From contig JAAZOM010000024.1 of the NCBI GenBank assembly GCA_012797775.1, positions 1 through 46,018 of the forward strand: a DNA stretch of 46,018 nt, given 5' to 3'. Below the pieces are notes generated by a model. The model saw nothing but the letters and a program-made list of their open reading frames with translations, ran no database searches and had not been told where the DNA came from. Every line of letters starts with the position of its first letter. Within the stretch, counting starts at the first letter, position 1. This document shows positions 17,412 to 25,461 of this stretch, in pieces. Position numbers and translations under genes: made by a program. The stretch comes from Candidatus Kuenenbacteria bacterium (GTDB lineage Bacteria; Patescibacteriota; Patescibacteriia; UBA2196; GWA2-42-15).

Positions 17412-17816
17412 ATGTCACTTATAAAGTGGTCACCAATGCTCGAACCGTTCGGGGATTGGGACAGATGGCTCGATGCGCCATTTGCTTTTGCCCCAGCGGT
17501 GAATATTTGGGAGGACGAAAATAATGTTTACGTAGAAGCTCCCTTACCAGGAGTTGACCCCGAGAACGTCAATATCGCTATTGAAAACGATATTTTGACT
17601 ATCGAGGGAATGCAGGAAAAGAAAAGCGAAGTGGAAGAAAAGAATTATTATCGCAAAGAAGTGCGCTCTGGTTCTTTTCACCGGGCGTTGGCTCTCCCAA
17701 CGGCAGTTAAGGGTGATGAAGCTAAGGCGGAATATGAAAAAGGGATTTTGAAAATAGTGGTGCCCAAAGAAGAGAGGGCCAAGCCGAAGAAAGTGAAGGT
17801 GGAAGTGAAGAGGTAA
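17412..17816 (+). CDS. small heat shock protein, Hsp20/alpha-crystallin family
   Basis: 134 aa ATP-independent holdase. The alpha-crystallin domain spans about 30-125: PAVNIWEDENNVYVEAPLPGVDPENVNIAIENDILTIEGMQEKK, then SFHRALALP and the closing YEKGILKIVVPKEE. An IxI/V-type C-terminal motif is not clear, as the chain ends in KVKVEVKR. ATG 17412 is chosen because AGAGGAAAA precedes it and MSLIKWSP is a normal start; an in-frame ATG at 17355 would overlap grpE and add non-conserved residues. A GC hairpin (TTTGCC / GGGCAAA) lies in the short gap after grpE. Confidence 0.93.
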   Translation: MSLIKWSPMLEPFGDWDRWLDAPFAFAPAVNIWEDENNVYVEAPLPGVDPENVNIAIENDILTIEGMQEKKSEVEEKNYYRKEVRSGSFHRALALPTAVKGDEAKAEYEKGILKIVVPKEERAKPKKVKVEVKR

Positions 17817-17822
17817 GTAACT

Positions 17823-17875
17823 AGTAAAAGAGTAATTTTTTTACTAATTCCCCATTTGTCTTTGGACAAGTGGGG
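17823..17875 (+). promoter_or_regulatory. two hairpins between hsp20 and dnaK
   Basis: AGTAAAA / TTTTTACT (17823-17845) is followed by CCCCATTTGTC (17850-17860) with GACAAGTGGGG (17865-17875), an eleven-pair stem with one G-U and loop TTTG. No U-run follows the second, so a processing, stability or attenuation element is more likely than a terminator. Confidence 0.5.
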
Positions 17876-17917
17876 AGACGTGAGAAAATTATAAATTAAA
17901 AATTAATTTAATTATAT

Positions 17918-19816
17918 ATGCCAAAAATATTAGGTATTGATCTTGGTACCACTAATTCCTGCATGGCGATCATGGAAGGTGGTAGCCCAAAAATTTTGGA
18001 AAATAAGGAAGGTAATCGTACTACGTCGTCAATTGTGGCTATTAATAAAACCGGCGAACGATTGGTCGGTCTTTTGGCCAAGCGTCAGGCGGTGACTAAC
18101 CCAACTAACACTTTATTTTCCATTAAGCGTCTGATTGGTCGCAGGTTTGAAGACGAAGAGGTGCAAAGAGATTTAAAATCTATGCCTTTCAAAATCAAAC
18201 AAGCTGGCGTGGGCGTAAAAGTGGAAATGAGCGGCAAAGATTATACGCCGCAGGAGATTTCGGCGATGGTTTTGGCCAAACTAAAAGCTGATGCTGAAGA
18301 AAAATTGGGTGAAAAAATTACCGAAGCGGTGATTACGGTGCCGGCTTATTTTGATGATGCACAAAGACAAGCAACAAAAGAAGCTGGAGAAATAGCCGGT
18401 TTAACTGTTAAAAGAATTATTAACGAACCAACAGCCGCGGCTTTGGCTTATGGTTTTGAAAAGAAAAAAGGCCAGCAAATCGCCGTTTATGATTTGGGCG
18501 GCGGTACTTTTGATATTTCTATTTTGGATGTTTCTTCTGATACAGTAGAAGTAAAATCAACCAATGGTGATACCCATCTTGGTGGCGATGATTTTGATCA
18601 AAGAATTATGGGTTGGATTTTGGATGAATTTAAAAAGACTGAAGGCATTGATTTATCAAAAGACCCGATGGCTCTGCAAAGAGTAAAAGAAGCGGCAGAA
18701 AAAGCTAAAATAGAGCTTTCTACGGCCATGGAAACAGAAATTAATCAGCCATTTATAACTTCTGGAGCTGACGGCCCGAAGCATATGCTGATAAAGATAA
18801 CCAGAGCGAAATTAGAAGAGCTGGTCGGTGATTTGGTAGAAAAAACTTTAGAGCCAACGAAAAAGGCCCTAGCCGATGCTGGGCTCGAGGCAAAAAATAT
18901 TGAAGAAGTGGTTTTGGTGGGCGGTATGACCAGAATGCCTTTGGTCCAACAAACAGTAGAGAAATTTTTTGGTAAAAAGCCAAATATGAGCGTGAACCCA
19001 GATGAAGTGGTAGCGGCTGGCGCGGCTGTCCAGGCCGGGGTTTTACAGGGTGATGTAAAAGATGTGCTACTTTTAGACGTAACGCCCTTAACTCTTGGTA
19101 TTGAAACATTGGGAAGTGTAGCCACCCCTTTGATTGAGAGAAATACCACTATTCCAACTTCTAAATCACAGGTATTTTCTACGGCCGTTGATAATCAGCC
19201 AAGCGTGGAAATTCACGTGGTCCAAGGTGAAAGGCCCATGGCGCATGACAATAAAACCCTGGGTAGATTTATTTTGGATGGTATTATGCCGGCACCTAGG
19301 GGCGTGCCGCAAATTGAAGTAACTTTTGATATCGACGCCAATGGTATTTTGAATGTGAAAGCCAAAGATAAAGGCACTGGCAAAGAACAGCATATTACCA
19401 TTACTGCTTCAACTGGTCTTTCCAAAGATGAGATTGAGAAGATGAAAAAAGAAGCTGAAGCGCATGCGGATGAGGACAAAAAAAAGAAAGAGCAGATTGA
19501 GGTAAAGAATATGGCTGATACTTTATCTTATACTACTGAGAAGGCGCTAAAAGAAGCTGGCGACAAGGTTGACGTAAATATTAAAAAAGATGTAGAAGAA
19601 AAGTTGGAGGTTCTAAAAAAAGTTAAAGACGGAGAGGATACTGAGGCAATTAAAAAAGCCACAGAAGAATTGTCGCAAGCGGCGCAAAAGATTGGGGAAG
19701 CACTTTATAAACAACAAGCAACTAGCAACCAGCAACAAGCGACAGATAATGCGCAGGCGCCTGGTGCCGAGGAAAAGAAGGCGGAGGAGGCTCAGTATGA
19801 GGAGGTAAAAAAGTAA
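17918..19816 (+). CDS. dnaK: molecular chaperone DnaK (Hsp70)
   Basis: 632 aa. ATPase motifs: [16 protein letters not shown] (phosphate 1), the Lys-containing [38 protein letters not shown] as [12 protein letters not shown], and [15 protein letters not shown]. The substrate-binding domain begins after [11 protein letters not shown]. The disordered C-terminal tail includes [15 protein letters not shown], encoded by a CAACAAGCAACTAGCAACC-type microrepeat like those found in gaps, and the usual acidic EEVKK end. Both flanks of the gene carry intercistronic hairpins. Confidence 0.98.
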   Translation: MPKILGIDLGTTNSCMAIMEGGSPKILENKEGNRTTSSIVAINKTGERLVGLLAKRQAVTNPTNTLFSIKRLIGRRFEDEEVQRDLKSMPFKIKQAGVGVKVEMSGKDYTPQEISAMVLAKLKADAEEKLGEKITEAVITVPAYFDDAQRQATKEAGEIAGLTVKRIINEPTAAALAYGFEKKKGQQIAVYDLGGGTFDISILDVSSDTVEVKSTNGDTHLGGDDFDQRIMGWILDEFKKTEGIDLSKDPMALQRVKEAAEKAKIELSTAMETEINQPFITSGADGPKHMLIKITRAKLEELVGDLVEKTLEPTKKALADAGLEAKNIEEVVLVGGMTRMPLVQQTVEKFFGKKPNMSVNPDEVVAAGAAVQAGVLQGDVKDVLLLDVTPLTLGIETLGSVATPLIERNTTIPTSKSQVFSTAVDNQPSVEIHVVQGERPMAHDNKTLGRFILDGIMPAPRGVPQIEVTFDIDANGILNVKAKDKGTGKEQHITITASTGLSKDEIEKMKKEAEAHADEDKKKKEQIEVKNMADTLSYTTEKALKEAGDKVDVNIKKDVEEKLEVLKKVKDGEDTEAIKKATEELSQAAQKIGEALYKQQATSNQQQATDNAQAPGAEEKKAEEAQYEEVKK

Positions 19817-19853
19817 GTTTTGTATAATTTGCTAGTTATTATCAATTATAGTT

Positions 19854-19877
19854 AGAGACGCGCTGCGGCGCGTCTCT
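19854..19877 (+). promoter_or_regulatory. GC-rich hairpin between dnaK and the DUF3467 gene
   Basis: AGAGACGCGC (19854-19863) pairs perfectly with GCGCGTCTCT (19868-19877) around TGCG. The following bases (GTAAAAG) are not a U-run, so it may protect the dnaK message or weaken read-through rather than terminate. Confidence 0.55.
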
Positions 19878-19912
19878 GTAAAAGTGAAAAATTTATTAAT
19901 TAAACTAATAAC

Positions 19913-20209
19913 ATGGAAAATCAACAGGGACAACAAAAGCAGATACAGATCAAAGTTTCTGATGAAACTTTGAAAGGTTTTTATGCCAATGCCATGCAGG
20001 TGATGCACTCTAAAGAAGAGTTTGTCTTGGATTTTATGAATTTGTCGCCAGTGCAGGGCGTGGGCATTGTGGGCTCAAGAATTATTATGTCACCGGGACA
20101 CATGAAAAGAGTGATTGCGGCGCTGCAGGATAATATGGCAAAATATGAGAGTGGATTTGGTAAAGTGGAACAGGCTGATGAGCCCGGGGAAATGGGCTTT
20201 AAAGGATAA
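19913..20209 (+). CDS. DUF3467 family protein
   Basis: 98 aa, soluble. The family pattern is clear: IQIKVSDETLKGFYANAMQVMHSKEEFVLDFMNLSP ... GIVGSRIIMSPGHMKRVIAALQDNMAKYE. DUF3467 has no established function. Here it lies between dnaK and dnaJ in the HrcA-controlled cluster, which suggests expression with the chaperones. A direct chaperone role is inference. Confidence 0.85.
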   Translation: MENQQGQQKQIQIKVSDETLKGFYANAMQVMHSKEEFVLDFMNLSPVQGVGIVGSRIIMSPGHMKRVIAALQDNMAKYESGFGKVEQADEPGEMGFKG

Positions 20210-20248
20210 TTTAAATTTATAATTTTTTAGACTAGAATATATTTTTTC

Positions 20249-21376
20249 ATGGCAAGTGATTATTACGAAATTCTTGGGGTGCCAAAGAGTGCCAGCCAAG
20301 AGGAAATAAAAAAAGCTTTTCGGAAATTGGCGCACGAACATCATCCGGATAAAAAGAGTGGTAATGAGGCCAAATTTAAAGAAATAAACGAGGCATATCA
20401 GGTTTTGAATAATCCGGAAAAGCGCAAACAATATGATCAGTTCGGCCAGACTTTTAATAGTTCTGGTGGTTTTGGCGGTAGTCAAGGATTTGGGGGGGGT
20501 GGATTTAATTGGCAGGATTTTGCCAATCAGTATGGGAACCAGAGCGGCTTTAGGACTAATATAAACTTTGAAGATTTGGATTTAGGTGATATTTTTGGTG
20601 AATTTTTTGGCGGCGGAGCAAGGAGAGGCGGACGAGCAGGCCGCAGGGCAAGAGGTGAGGATTTGGAATATAAGATTGAGATTACTTTAAAAGAGGCCGT
20701 TTTTGGTGTGGAAAAAATAATTAATATAAAAAAGCAGGAAAGTTGTAGCAATTGTCAGGGGAGGGGTTATGATGGTTCGGCTAAGTTGGAAAATTGTAAA
20801 ACCTGTGATGGCAAGGGCAGAATAGTGCGACAGCAAAGGACTATTTTTGGTGTTTATCAGAGCGAGCAGGCGTGTGGGGATTGTGACGGTAGTGGCAAAA
20901 AGCCAGATAGATATTGTAATATTTGTGGTGGAGATGGTAGATTGATAAAAGAGAAGCAGTTAAAGATAAAAATTCCAGCTGGTATAGATAACGGGCAAAG
21001 TATAAAATTGACAGGCGAGGGCGAAGCGGGTGAAAAAGGATCGCCGGCTGGCGATCTTTATATTAGTTTTATGGTCTTGCCCATGGCTGGTTTTAAACGC
21101 GAGGGCGATGATATTTTATCTAAAAAAGAAATCAATATTGCTCAGGCGGCTTTGGGTGATAAGGTTGAGGTGGAAACTTTGGACGGCTGGGTTAATTTAA
21201 AGATCCCTTCTGGAACTCAGGGCGGCAAGGTTTTTAAATTACCAGGCAAGGGGATCAACAGATTGCACGGGAGGGGCCGGGGAGATCAGTTGGTAGAGAT
21301 AGTCGTGAAGACGCCCGAGAATTTGAGTCGGAGAGCAAAAAGCCTATTGGAAGAGTTGGAGGAAGAAATAAAATAA
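20249..21376 (+). CDS. dnaJ: chaperone protein DnaJ (Hsp40)
   Basis: 375 aa, class I DnaJ. The J domain (residues 1-70) has the HPD motif in HEHHPDKK. A Gly/Phe region (about 72-105) follows. The zinc domain has four repeats, CSNCQGRG, CKTCDGKG, CGDCDGSG and CNICGGDG. The C-terminal substrate domain contains GDLYISFMVLPMAGFKREGDDI and LPGKGINRLHGRGRGDQ. Stimulates DnaK ATPase and delivers clients. Last gene of the heat-shock cluster; a terminator follows. Confidence 0.97.
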   Translation: MASDYYEILGVPKSASQEEIKKAFRKLAHEHHPDKKSGNEAKFKEINEAYQVLNNPEKRKQYDQFGQTFNSSGGFGGSQGFGGGGFNWQDFANQYGNQSGFRTNINFEDLDLGDIFGEFFGGGARRGGRAGRRARGEDLEYKIEITLKEAVFGVEKIINIKKQESCSNCQGRGYDGSAKLENCKTCDGKGRIVRQQRTIFGVYQSEQACGDCDGSGKKPDRYCNICGGDGRLIKEKQLKIKIPAGIDNGQSIKLTGEGEAGEKGSPAGDLYISFMVLPMAGFKREGDDILSKKEINIAQAALGDKVEVETLDGWVNLKIPSGTQGGKVFKLPGKGINRLHGRGRGDQLVEIVVKTPENLSRRAKSLLEELEEEIK

Positions 21377-21377
21377 A

Positions 21378-21403
21378 GACGGCCGAGAGGCCGTTTTATT
21401 ATT
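21378..21403 (+). terminator. terminator of the heat-shock operon
   Basis: ACGGCC (21379-21384), loop GAGA, GGCCGT (21389-21394), then TTTATTATTTT, directly after dnaJ. Confidence 0.85.
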
Positions 21404-21412
21404 TTGGTATTA

Positions 21413-21421
21413 TGTTATAAT
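21413..21421 (+). promoter_or_regulatory. extended -10 promoter of a leaderless gene
   Basis: TGTTATAAT (TG at 21413-21414, TATAAT at 21416-21421) ends eight bases before the ATG at 21430. Transcription would start about one or two bases before the start codon. The -35 is weak and overlaps the dnaJ terminator T-run. Confidence 0.6.
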
Positions 21422-21429
21422 AAAAACAT

Positions 21430-22002
21430 ATGTTGACTTTTATTTTGGATTTATCAATCAAGGCTCCTGCCGGGGTCGGCGAGATTGCTGGGCAAGTGAC
21501 CAATACCAGCTATGTTGGCAATATTTTGGTAGCCTTGTTTTTTTTGGTTATTATCGCGGTATATGGATTTTTTTTAGATCCACACAACCGTTTGATAAAT
21601 TTAATAGGCGTTTATATGGGAGTGGTGGTAGTTGAGTTTTTCCCGTTCGAAAATTTGTTTTTTGGGGGTTTATCTTTGTGGCTGGCTCAACTATTGGTTT
21701 TCTCAATAACGCTTTTTCTGGCCGCAGTATTTTTGTCGATGACCCATTTATTGAAGGTTGTTTTTGTGAAGAATTTTTTAAAGAGGTGGTTAGAGTCTGG
21801 CATTAACGGATTTTTACACGGTGCTTTTTTGGTGAGTTTTGTCTTATCTTTGTTGCCAGTAAAATTTTTGACCCAGTTTTCTCCCTGGGTATTAAATACA
21901 TTTATCAGCGAAAAGGCTAGGTTTTGGTGGGCGATTTTGCCTTTGGCTGGATTGTTGTTAATGCGCAATAAATCAAAAGTTGGCAGGCCACCAGCGTATT
22001 AG
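21430..22002 (+). CDS. multi-spanning membrane protein of unknown function
   Basis: 190 aa. About five hydrophobic segments are visible (near 30-50, 55-72, 78-105, 125-145 and 165-180). A PHNRLINLIGVYMGVVVVEFFPFEN segment and a basic C terminus (NKSKVGRPPAY) stand out. I do not recognise the family; it may be a CPR-specific membrane protein. The mRNA is probably leaderless (see promoter). Its stop codon overlaps the end of the convergent dus gene by four bases. Confidence 0.7.
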   Translation: MLTFILDLSIKAPAGVGEIAGQVTNTSYVGNILVALFFLVIIAVYGFFLDPHNRLINLIGVYMGVVVVEFFPFENLFFGGLSLWLAQLLVFSITLFLAAVFLSMTHLLKVVFVKNFLKRWLESGINGFLHGAFLVSFVLSLLPVKFLTQFSPWVLNTFISEKARFWWAILPLAGLLLMRNKSKVGRPPAY

Positions 22003-22928
22003 ATAATAGATTTTATTCCAGACAGGGTTTCAGCTTGGATAATTTTTTGTCTCCAGCCAGAGGCATTTTTTTGTCCTTTGAAATAGTGGACCAGGTGTTT
22101 CCGCAAGGGGATAAGATTATTGTTGTCTTTTAGAAATAATTTGGCGTGGCGCAAAATTATTTTTTTTCTTTCAGCCAAAGTGGTGTTGATGGATCTGTTA
22201 TTTTTTATTTCCTGAAAAAGCCAGGGATTGCCAATGACTCCTCGAGCTAGCCCTAGTCCGTCGGCTCCAGTTTTGTTCAGAATATCTTTGGCGTCCTCAA
22301 GCGAATTGAGGCCGCCATTGGCCAAGACAATTTTATCTGGGATAAGCGTTTTTATTTTTTTAATTAAATCACAATCAATGTCGCCATTGAAGCCCTGTTT
22401 CAAGGTGCGGCCGTGGATCATAACAGCAGCCCAAGGCAAATTTTTGACTTTTTTTATAAAATCCAGAGCAGAGACATTTTTTATCCCAGCTCGGATTTTT
22501 ATAGAAACTGGCAGTTGGCTATTATCACAAACGGCCTGGATGATTTTGTAAGATTTATTTAAATCATTCATAAGAGCGGCGCCAGCACCGTTTTGGGCAA
22601 CTTTGGGTGCAGGGCAGCCAAAATTAATGTCAATACCCACTGGGTGATGAGCAATTATTTTATTAATGATTTTTACAGCGCTGGCGAATTTGTCTGGGTC
22701 TGTACCGAAAAGCTGAAAAACAAGGGGACATTCTTTGGAATTGAATTTTAGTAGATCAAGAGTTTTTTTGTTTTTATAACACAGGCCATCAACAGAGATC
22801 ATTTCTGAATAAACAACATCGGCGCCAAATTCACGGCAAAGCAGGCGAAAAGCCGAGTCGGTGTAGCCGGCCATGGGAGCGAGGGCGACTATTGGTTTTG
22901 AGAGCTTGAGCCAGAAGTTATTAATCAT
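21999..22928 (-). CDS. dus: tRNA-dihydrouridine synthase
   Basis: 309 aa flavoenzyme that reduces uridines in tRNA D-loops. The TIM-barrel start ALAPMAGYTDSAFRLLCREFGADVVYSEMIS is diagnostic. The catalytic Cys is in INFGCPAPKVAQNGAGAALM, and FMN-binding segments ADGLGLARGVIGNPWLF and LANGGL are intact. It most resembles the DusB group of Gram-positive type, but the subclass is not assigned. It lies just downstream of tRNA-Tyr on the same strand, past that tRNA's terminator. Its own promoter is not obvious. Confidence 0.93.
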   Translation of the reverse strand: MINNFWLKLSKPIVALAPMAGYTDSAFRLLCREFGADVVYSEMISVDGLCYKNKKTLDLLKFNSKECPLVFQLFGTDPDKFASAVKIINKIIAHHPVGIDINFGCPAPKVAQNGAGAALMNDLNKSYKIIQAVCDNSQLPVSIKIRAGIKNVSALDFIKKVKNLPWAAVMIHGRTLKQGFNGDIDCDLIKKIKTLIPDKIVLANGGLNSLEDAKDILNKTGADGLGLARGVIGNPWLFQEIKNNRSINTTLAERKKIILRHAKLFLKDNNNLIPLRKHLVHYFKGQKNASGWRQKIIQAETLSGIKSII

Positions 22929-22977
22929 ATAAATATTTAATCATATAAACATTAAAACATAAAGGGCAATAAGATAA

Positions 22978-23010
22978 TCAAAAAATCCCGAGGGCATCGG
23001 AATTTTTTGA
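22978..23010 (-). terminator. terminator of tRNA-Tyr
   Basis: Fourteen-base inverted repeat with one mismatch, TCAAAAAATCCCGA / TCGGAATTTTTTGA around GGGCA, immediately after the encoded CCA. On the minus strand it ends in TTTTTTGA. Confidence 0.85.
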
Positions 23011-23096
23011 TGGTGGGCCGGGTTGGATTCGAACCAACGAAGGCAAAAGCCAGCAGATTTACAGTCTGCCCCAGTTGACCGCTTTGGTACCGACCC
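23011..23096 (-). tRNA. tRNA-Tyr (anticodon GTA)
   Basis: 86 nt with CCA encoded. The acceptor stem pairs GGGTCGG with CCGGCCC (one G-U), discriminator A. The anticodon arm is CAGACTGTAAATCTG with GTA, and the long variable arm is typical of class II tRNA-Tyr. The T arm shows GTTGGTTCGAATCCAAC. Promoter and terminator both flank it. Confidence 0.97.
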
Positions 23097-23119
23097 AGGA
23101 GATATTTGATTTTAGTTTT

Positions 23120-23148
23120 AGATTAACATAGTTTTGATGATTAATCAA
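23120..23148 (-). promoter_or_regulatory. promoter of tRNA-Tyr
   Basis: On the minus strand TTGATT (23143-23148), 17 bases, TAATCT (23120-23125) with TGT before the -10. About 25 bases upstream of the mature tRNA 5' end. Confidence 0.6.
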
Positions 23149-23172
23149 GGTCTGGTCAGGGAGTATTGGTTT

Positions 23173-23181
23173 TGTTAGAAT
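23173..23181 (+). promoter_or_regulatory. extended -10 promoter of leaderless thpR
   Basis: TGTTAGAAT (TG at 23173-23174, TAGAAT at 23176-23181) ends seven bases before the ATG at 23189, so transcription should begin at or one base before the start codon. The -35 is weak. Confidence 0.55.
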
Positions 23182-23188
23182 AGATAAT

Positions 23189-23737
23189 ATGACAAAAAGA
23201 TTATTTTTGGCAATAGATTTGCCGGAGAAAATGAAAGATGAACTTGTTGGCTGGCAAAGGAATCTGGCTGGAGAATCAGGCGTGCGCTGGACGCCAAGGG
23301 AGAATTTGCATATTACTGTAGCTTTTTTGGGTGATATTGAGGAAGATAAGATAGGAGAGTTGATCGAAAAAGTGAAAGGAGCATTGAGAGAATCAAAGCC
23401 TTTTAAACTGGAATTTCGAGGGGTGGTCCTGGCGCCACCGCGAGGCGAGCCAAGAATGATTTGGGCTGATTTTTTTGAAAACAGGGAATTTGGTGAATTG
23501 GCAAAAATGATATGGTTGGCAGCAGGGGATTATGTGTTGCCGGAGATTTATAATAAAATTGGAGAGCAGAAGATTCATGTGACTTTGGCGAGATTTAGAC
23601 AGCCGATTTATTTAAGTGTTTTAAGACAGCCGGAATTGTCGGAGAAAATTTTTGAAGTTGGGGAGATATTTTTGATGGAATCAGAATTGACTCCCGAGGG
23701 GCCGTATTATAAAACAATTTTTAATTTTAAATTTTAA
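23189..23737 (+). CDS. thpR: RNA 2',3'-cyclic phosphodiesterase (2H family)
   Basis: 182 aa of the LigT/ThpR group. The two catalytic H-x-T-x motifs are HITVAF (near residue 43) and HVTLARF (near 130), the hallmark of the 2H phosphoesterase fold. The enzyme opens 2',3'-cyclic phosphates on RNA; the natural substrate in bacteria is uncertain. The N terminus MTKRLFLAIDLPEKMKDEL is typical. Its stop is immediately followed by the ATG of the MGMT-domain gene, so the two are translationally coupled. Confidence 0.92.
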   Translation: MTKRLFLAIDLPEKMKDELVGWQRNLAGESGVRWTPRENLHITVAFLGDIEEDKIGELIEKVKGALRESKPFKLEFRGVVLAPPRGEPRMIWADFFENREFGELAKMIWLAAGDYVLPEIYNKIGEQKIHVTLARFRQPIYLSVLRQPELSEKIFEVGEIFLMESELTPEGPYYKTIFNFKF

Positions 23738-23989
23738 ATGGAGGAATTTCAAAAGGAAGTTTTTCGGGTGGTGAAGAAAATACCAAAGGGGCAGGTTTTG
23801 ACCTATAAACAGGTAGCGAAATTGGCTGGGCGGCCCAAGGCGTATCGGGCAGTGGGGAATATTTTGAATAAAAATTATGACCCGAAAATACCGTGTCATC
23901 GGGTGATCCGGTCGGATGGGAGAGTGGGAGGGTATAATCGGGGAGAGGTGAGAAAGGTCGAGATATTGAGGAAAGAAAAAGCGATTTAA
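23738..23989 (+). CDS. MGMT-type DNA-binding domain protein with active-site Cys
   Basis: 83 aa, just the C-terminal DNA-binding domain of O6-alkylguanine-DNA alkyltransferases. Visible are the helix-turn-helix region (KGQVLTYKQVAKLAG), the nucleotide-flipping Arg (AYRAVG, Arg37) and the reactive-Cys motif PCHRVIRSDG (Cys53), then GGYNRGE. Alkyltransferase-like ATL proteins have Trp in place of this Cys. With Cys kept, this mini-protein could still accept alkyl groups, or could act as a lesion sensor. It sits between thpR and mutM in what looks like a small nucleic-acid repair cluster. Confidence 0.85.
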   Translation: MEEFQKEVFRVVKKIPKGQVLTYKQVAKLAGRPKAYRAVGNILNKNYDPKIPCHRVIRSDGRVGGYNRGEVRKVEILRKEKAI

Positions 23990-24038
23990 GATTTATGATT
24001 TAAGATTTAAGAATTATTTAAAATTTAAAATTGTAAAC

Positions 24039-24923
24039 ATGCCGGAATTACCAGAAGTAGAAACAATAAAAAGAGAGTTGGTCGAACTGATTAAAAACCC
24101 GCCCAATGGCGAGGCAAGTAAAAAAATAAAATCAGTAGATATAAATTTGGCCAAACAGGTGAAAATGCCCAAGGCTAAATTTTTGCGTTTGGTTGAGGGG
24201 CAAAAGATTAAAAACATAAGGCGCAGAGCCAAGATGATTATTTTTGATTTGGCCAGTGGGTGGCATTTGGTTTTCCATTTGAAAATGACGGGGCAGTTGA
24301 TTTATCGAGGCAAGGGCGGCAAATTGGCCGGTGGCGGTCATCCGATTCGACAAGATCTGGAAGATTTACCCAATAAGTATTCGCATGTGATTTTTAATTT
24401 CCAAGGCGGGAGCAGATTATTTTTTAATGATCTGCGGCAGTTTGGCTGGGTAAAATTGGTAAATAATAAAGAGTTGGAAAAAATTGATAAGGAATTTGGG
24501 ATAGAGCCACTGGAAAGAGAATTTACTTTTAAAAGATTCAAAGAGTTACTGGAGAAAAAGCAGAATAAAGTGATCAAGCCATTATTGCTGGAACAAGGCG
24601 TGATCGCTGGTATCGGTAATATTTATGCTCAGGAAGCGTGTTTTTGCGCGGGGATAATGCCCAATCGGCGGGTAAAGGATATTGATGAGGCGGAGTTAAA
24701 AAAACTTTACAACTGTTTGATTAAAATATTAAAATTGGCTGTAGAAAAGAAGGGGACCTCGGCTGATAATTATGTAGATGCTTTTGGTAGACAAGGATCT
24801 ATGGTAGAATATTTAAAAGTGTATGATCGTAAAGGAAAGAAGTGTTATAAATGTCGAGGAGAGATAAAAGTTATGAAGCAGGGGTCGAGAACAACGGCGT
24901 ATTGTGGAGCGTGCCAGAGGTAA
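24039..24923 (+). CDS. mutM: formamidopyrimidine-DNA glycosylase
   Basis: 294 aa base-excision repair enzyme for oxidised purines. The mature N terminus PELPEVETI supplies catalytic Pro and Glu, the helix-two-turns-helix region follows (QGVIAGIGNIYAQEA), and a C-terminal zinc finger C-x2-C ... C-x2-C is present (CYKC, CGAC). Relative to E. coli there is a short insert near residues 20-28 (NPPNGEAS), encoded by a GCCCAATGGC palindromic stretch that resembles the GC hairpins found elsewhere in the window. The gap upstream is a run of GATTTAAGATTTATG-type microrepeat. Confidence 0.95.
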   Translation: MPELPEVETIKRELVELIKNPPNGEASKKIKSVDINLAKQVKMPKAKFLRLVEGQKIKNIRRRAKMIIFDLASGWHLVFHLKMTGQLIYRGKGGKLAGGGHPIRQDLEDLPNKYSHVIFNFQGGSRLFFNDLRQFGWVKLVNNKELEKIDKEFGIEPLEREFTFKRFKELLEKKQNKVIKPLLLEQGVIAGIGNIYAQEACFCAGIMPNRRVKDIDEAELKKLYNCLIKILKLAVEKKGTSADNYVDAFGRQGSMVEYLKVYDRKGKKCYKCRGEIKVMKQGSRTTAYCGACQR

Positions 24924-24971
24924 TTTAAGAATTTTTAATTTTTAAATTAAAACAGTAAAATTAATTATAGT

Positions 24972-25409
24972 ATGAAATTTTATCACGGCTCTAGAAACGG
25001 CAACCTTAATACAATAAAGAAACAGCAAGCGGCAGCAGCTGAGGGATTAGTGGTCCCCGAGGATGAATTATTAAATGCTATTTACTTAACACCACGCTAT
25101 GATTATGCTTTGGCGATGGCCGCTAGGCCCGAGGGCGTAACTCACATTGATACAAAAAATAATATAATTGAATTTGAGCACCCTGAATTATTTGATCCAG
25201 AAAAGGAGGTATATATTTATGAAGTGGAAGTTCCGGAGGTAGAAGCAAGACAAATCGATGATTTGCAATGGGTGGTTGAAAATCGAGAAGAGGTTGGACT
25301 GGTGAATAAGTCGCCTCATAAAGCCGGGGAGATAGAACAATATTATAGATTAAAAAATTGGGCTAGGGAAGGAGAAAGTGAATTTAGATCAGGATTAAGA
25401 AGGAGATAG
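24972..25409 (+). CDS. possible ADP-ribosyltransferase-fold protein
   Basis: 145 aa, not firmly recognised. The start KFYHGSRNGNLNTIKKQ and the later AIYLTPRYDYALAMAARPEG follow the pattern of small ADP-ribosyltransferase-like or DUF3990-type proteins: an aromatic-His-Gly-Ser/Thr strand, then a hydrophobic-Tyr-x-Ser/Thr strand and a helix with Ala-x-Ala. A candidate catalytic Glu is in GEIEQYYRLKNW. If correct it would bind NAD. No antitoxin partner is next to it; neighbours are mutM and a UDP-sugar dehydrogenase. Alternative: an unrelated housekeeping protein of similar topology. Confidence 0.4.
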   Translation: MKFYHGSRNGNLNTIKKQQAAAAEGLVVPEDELLNAIYLTPRYDYALAMAARPEGVTHIDTKNNIIEFEHPELFDPEKEVYIYEVEVPEVEARQIDDLQWVVENREEVGLVNKSPHKAGEIEQYYRLKNWAREGESEFRSGLRRR

Positions 25410-25461
25410 TTTTTAAAATTAAAAAATAGGGTTATTAATTAAAAATTAAAATTGTACTAAT

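Noticed and set aside
24972-25409. Toxin-antitoxin pair
   Set aside because: The possible ART-fold protein has no small partner gene next to it, so a toxin-antitoxin call is not supported.
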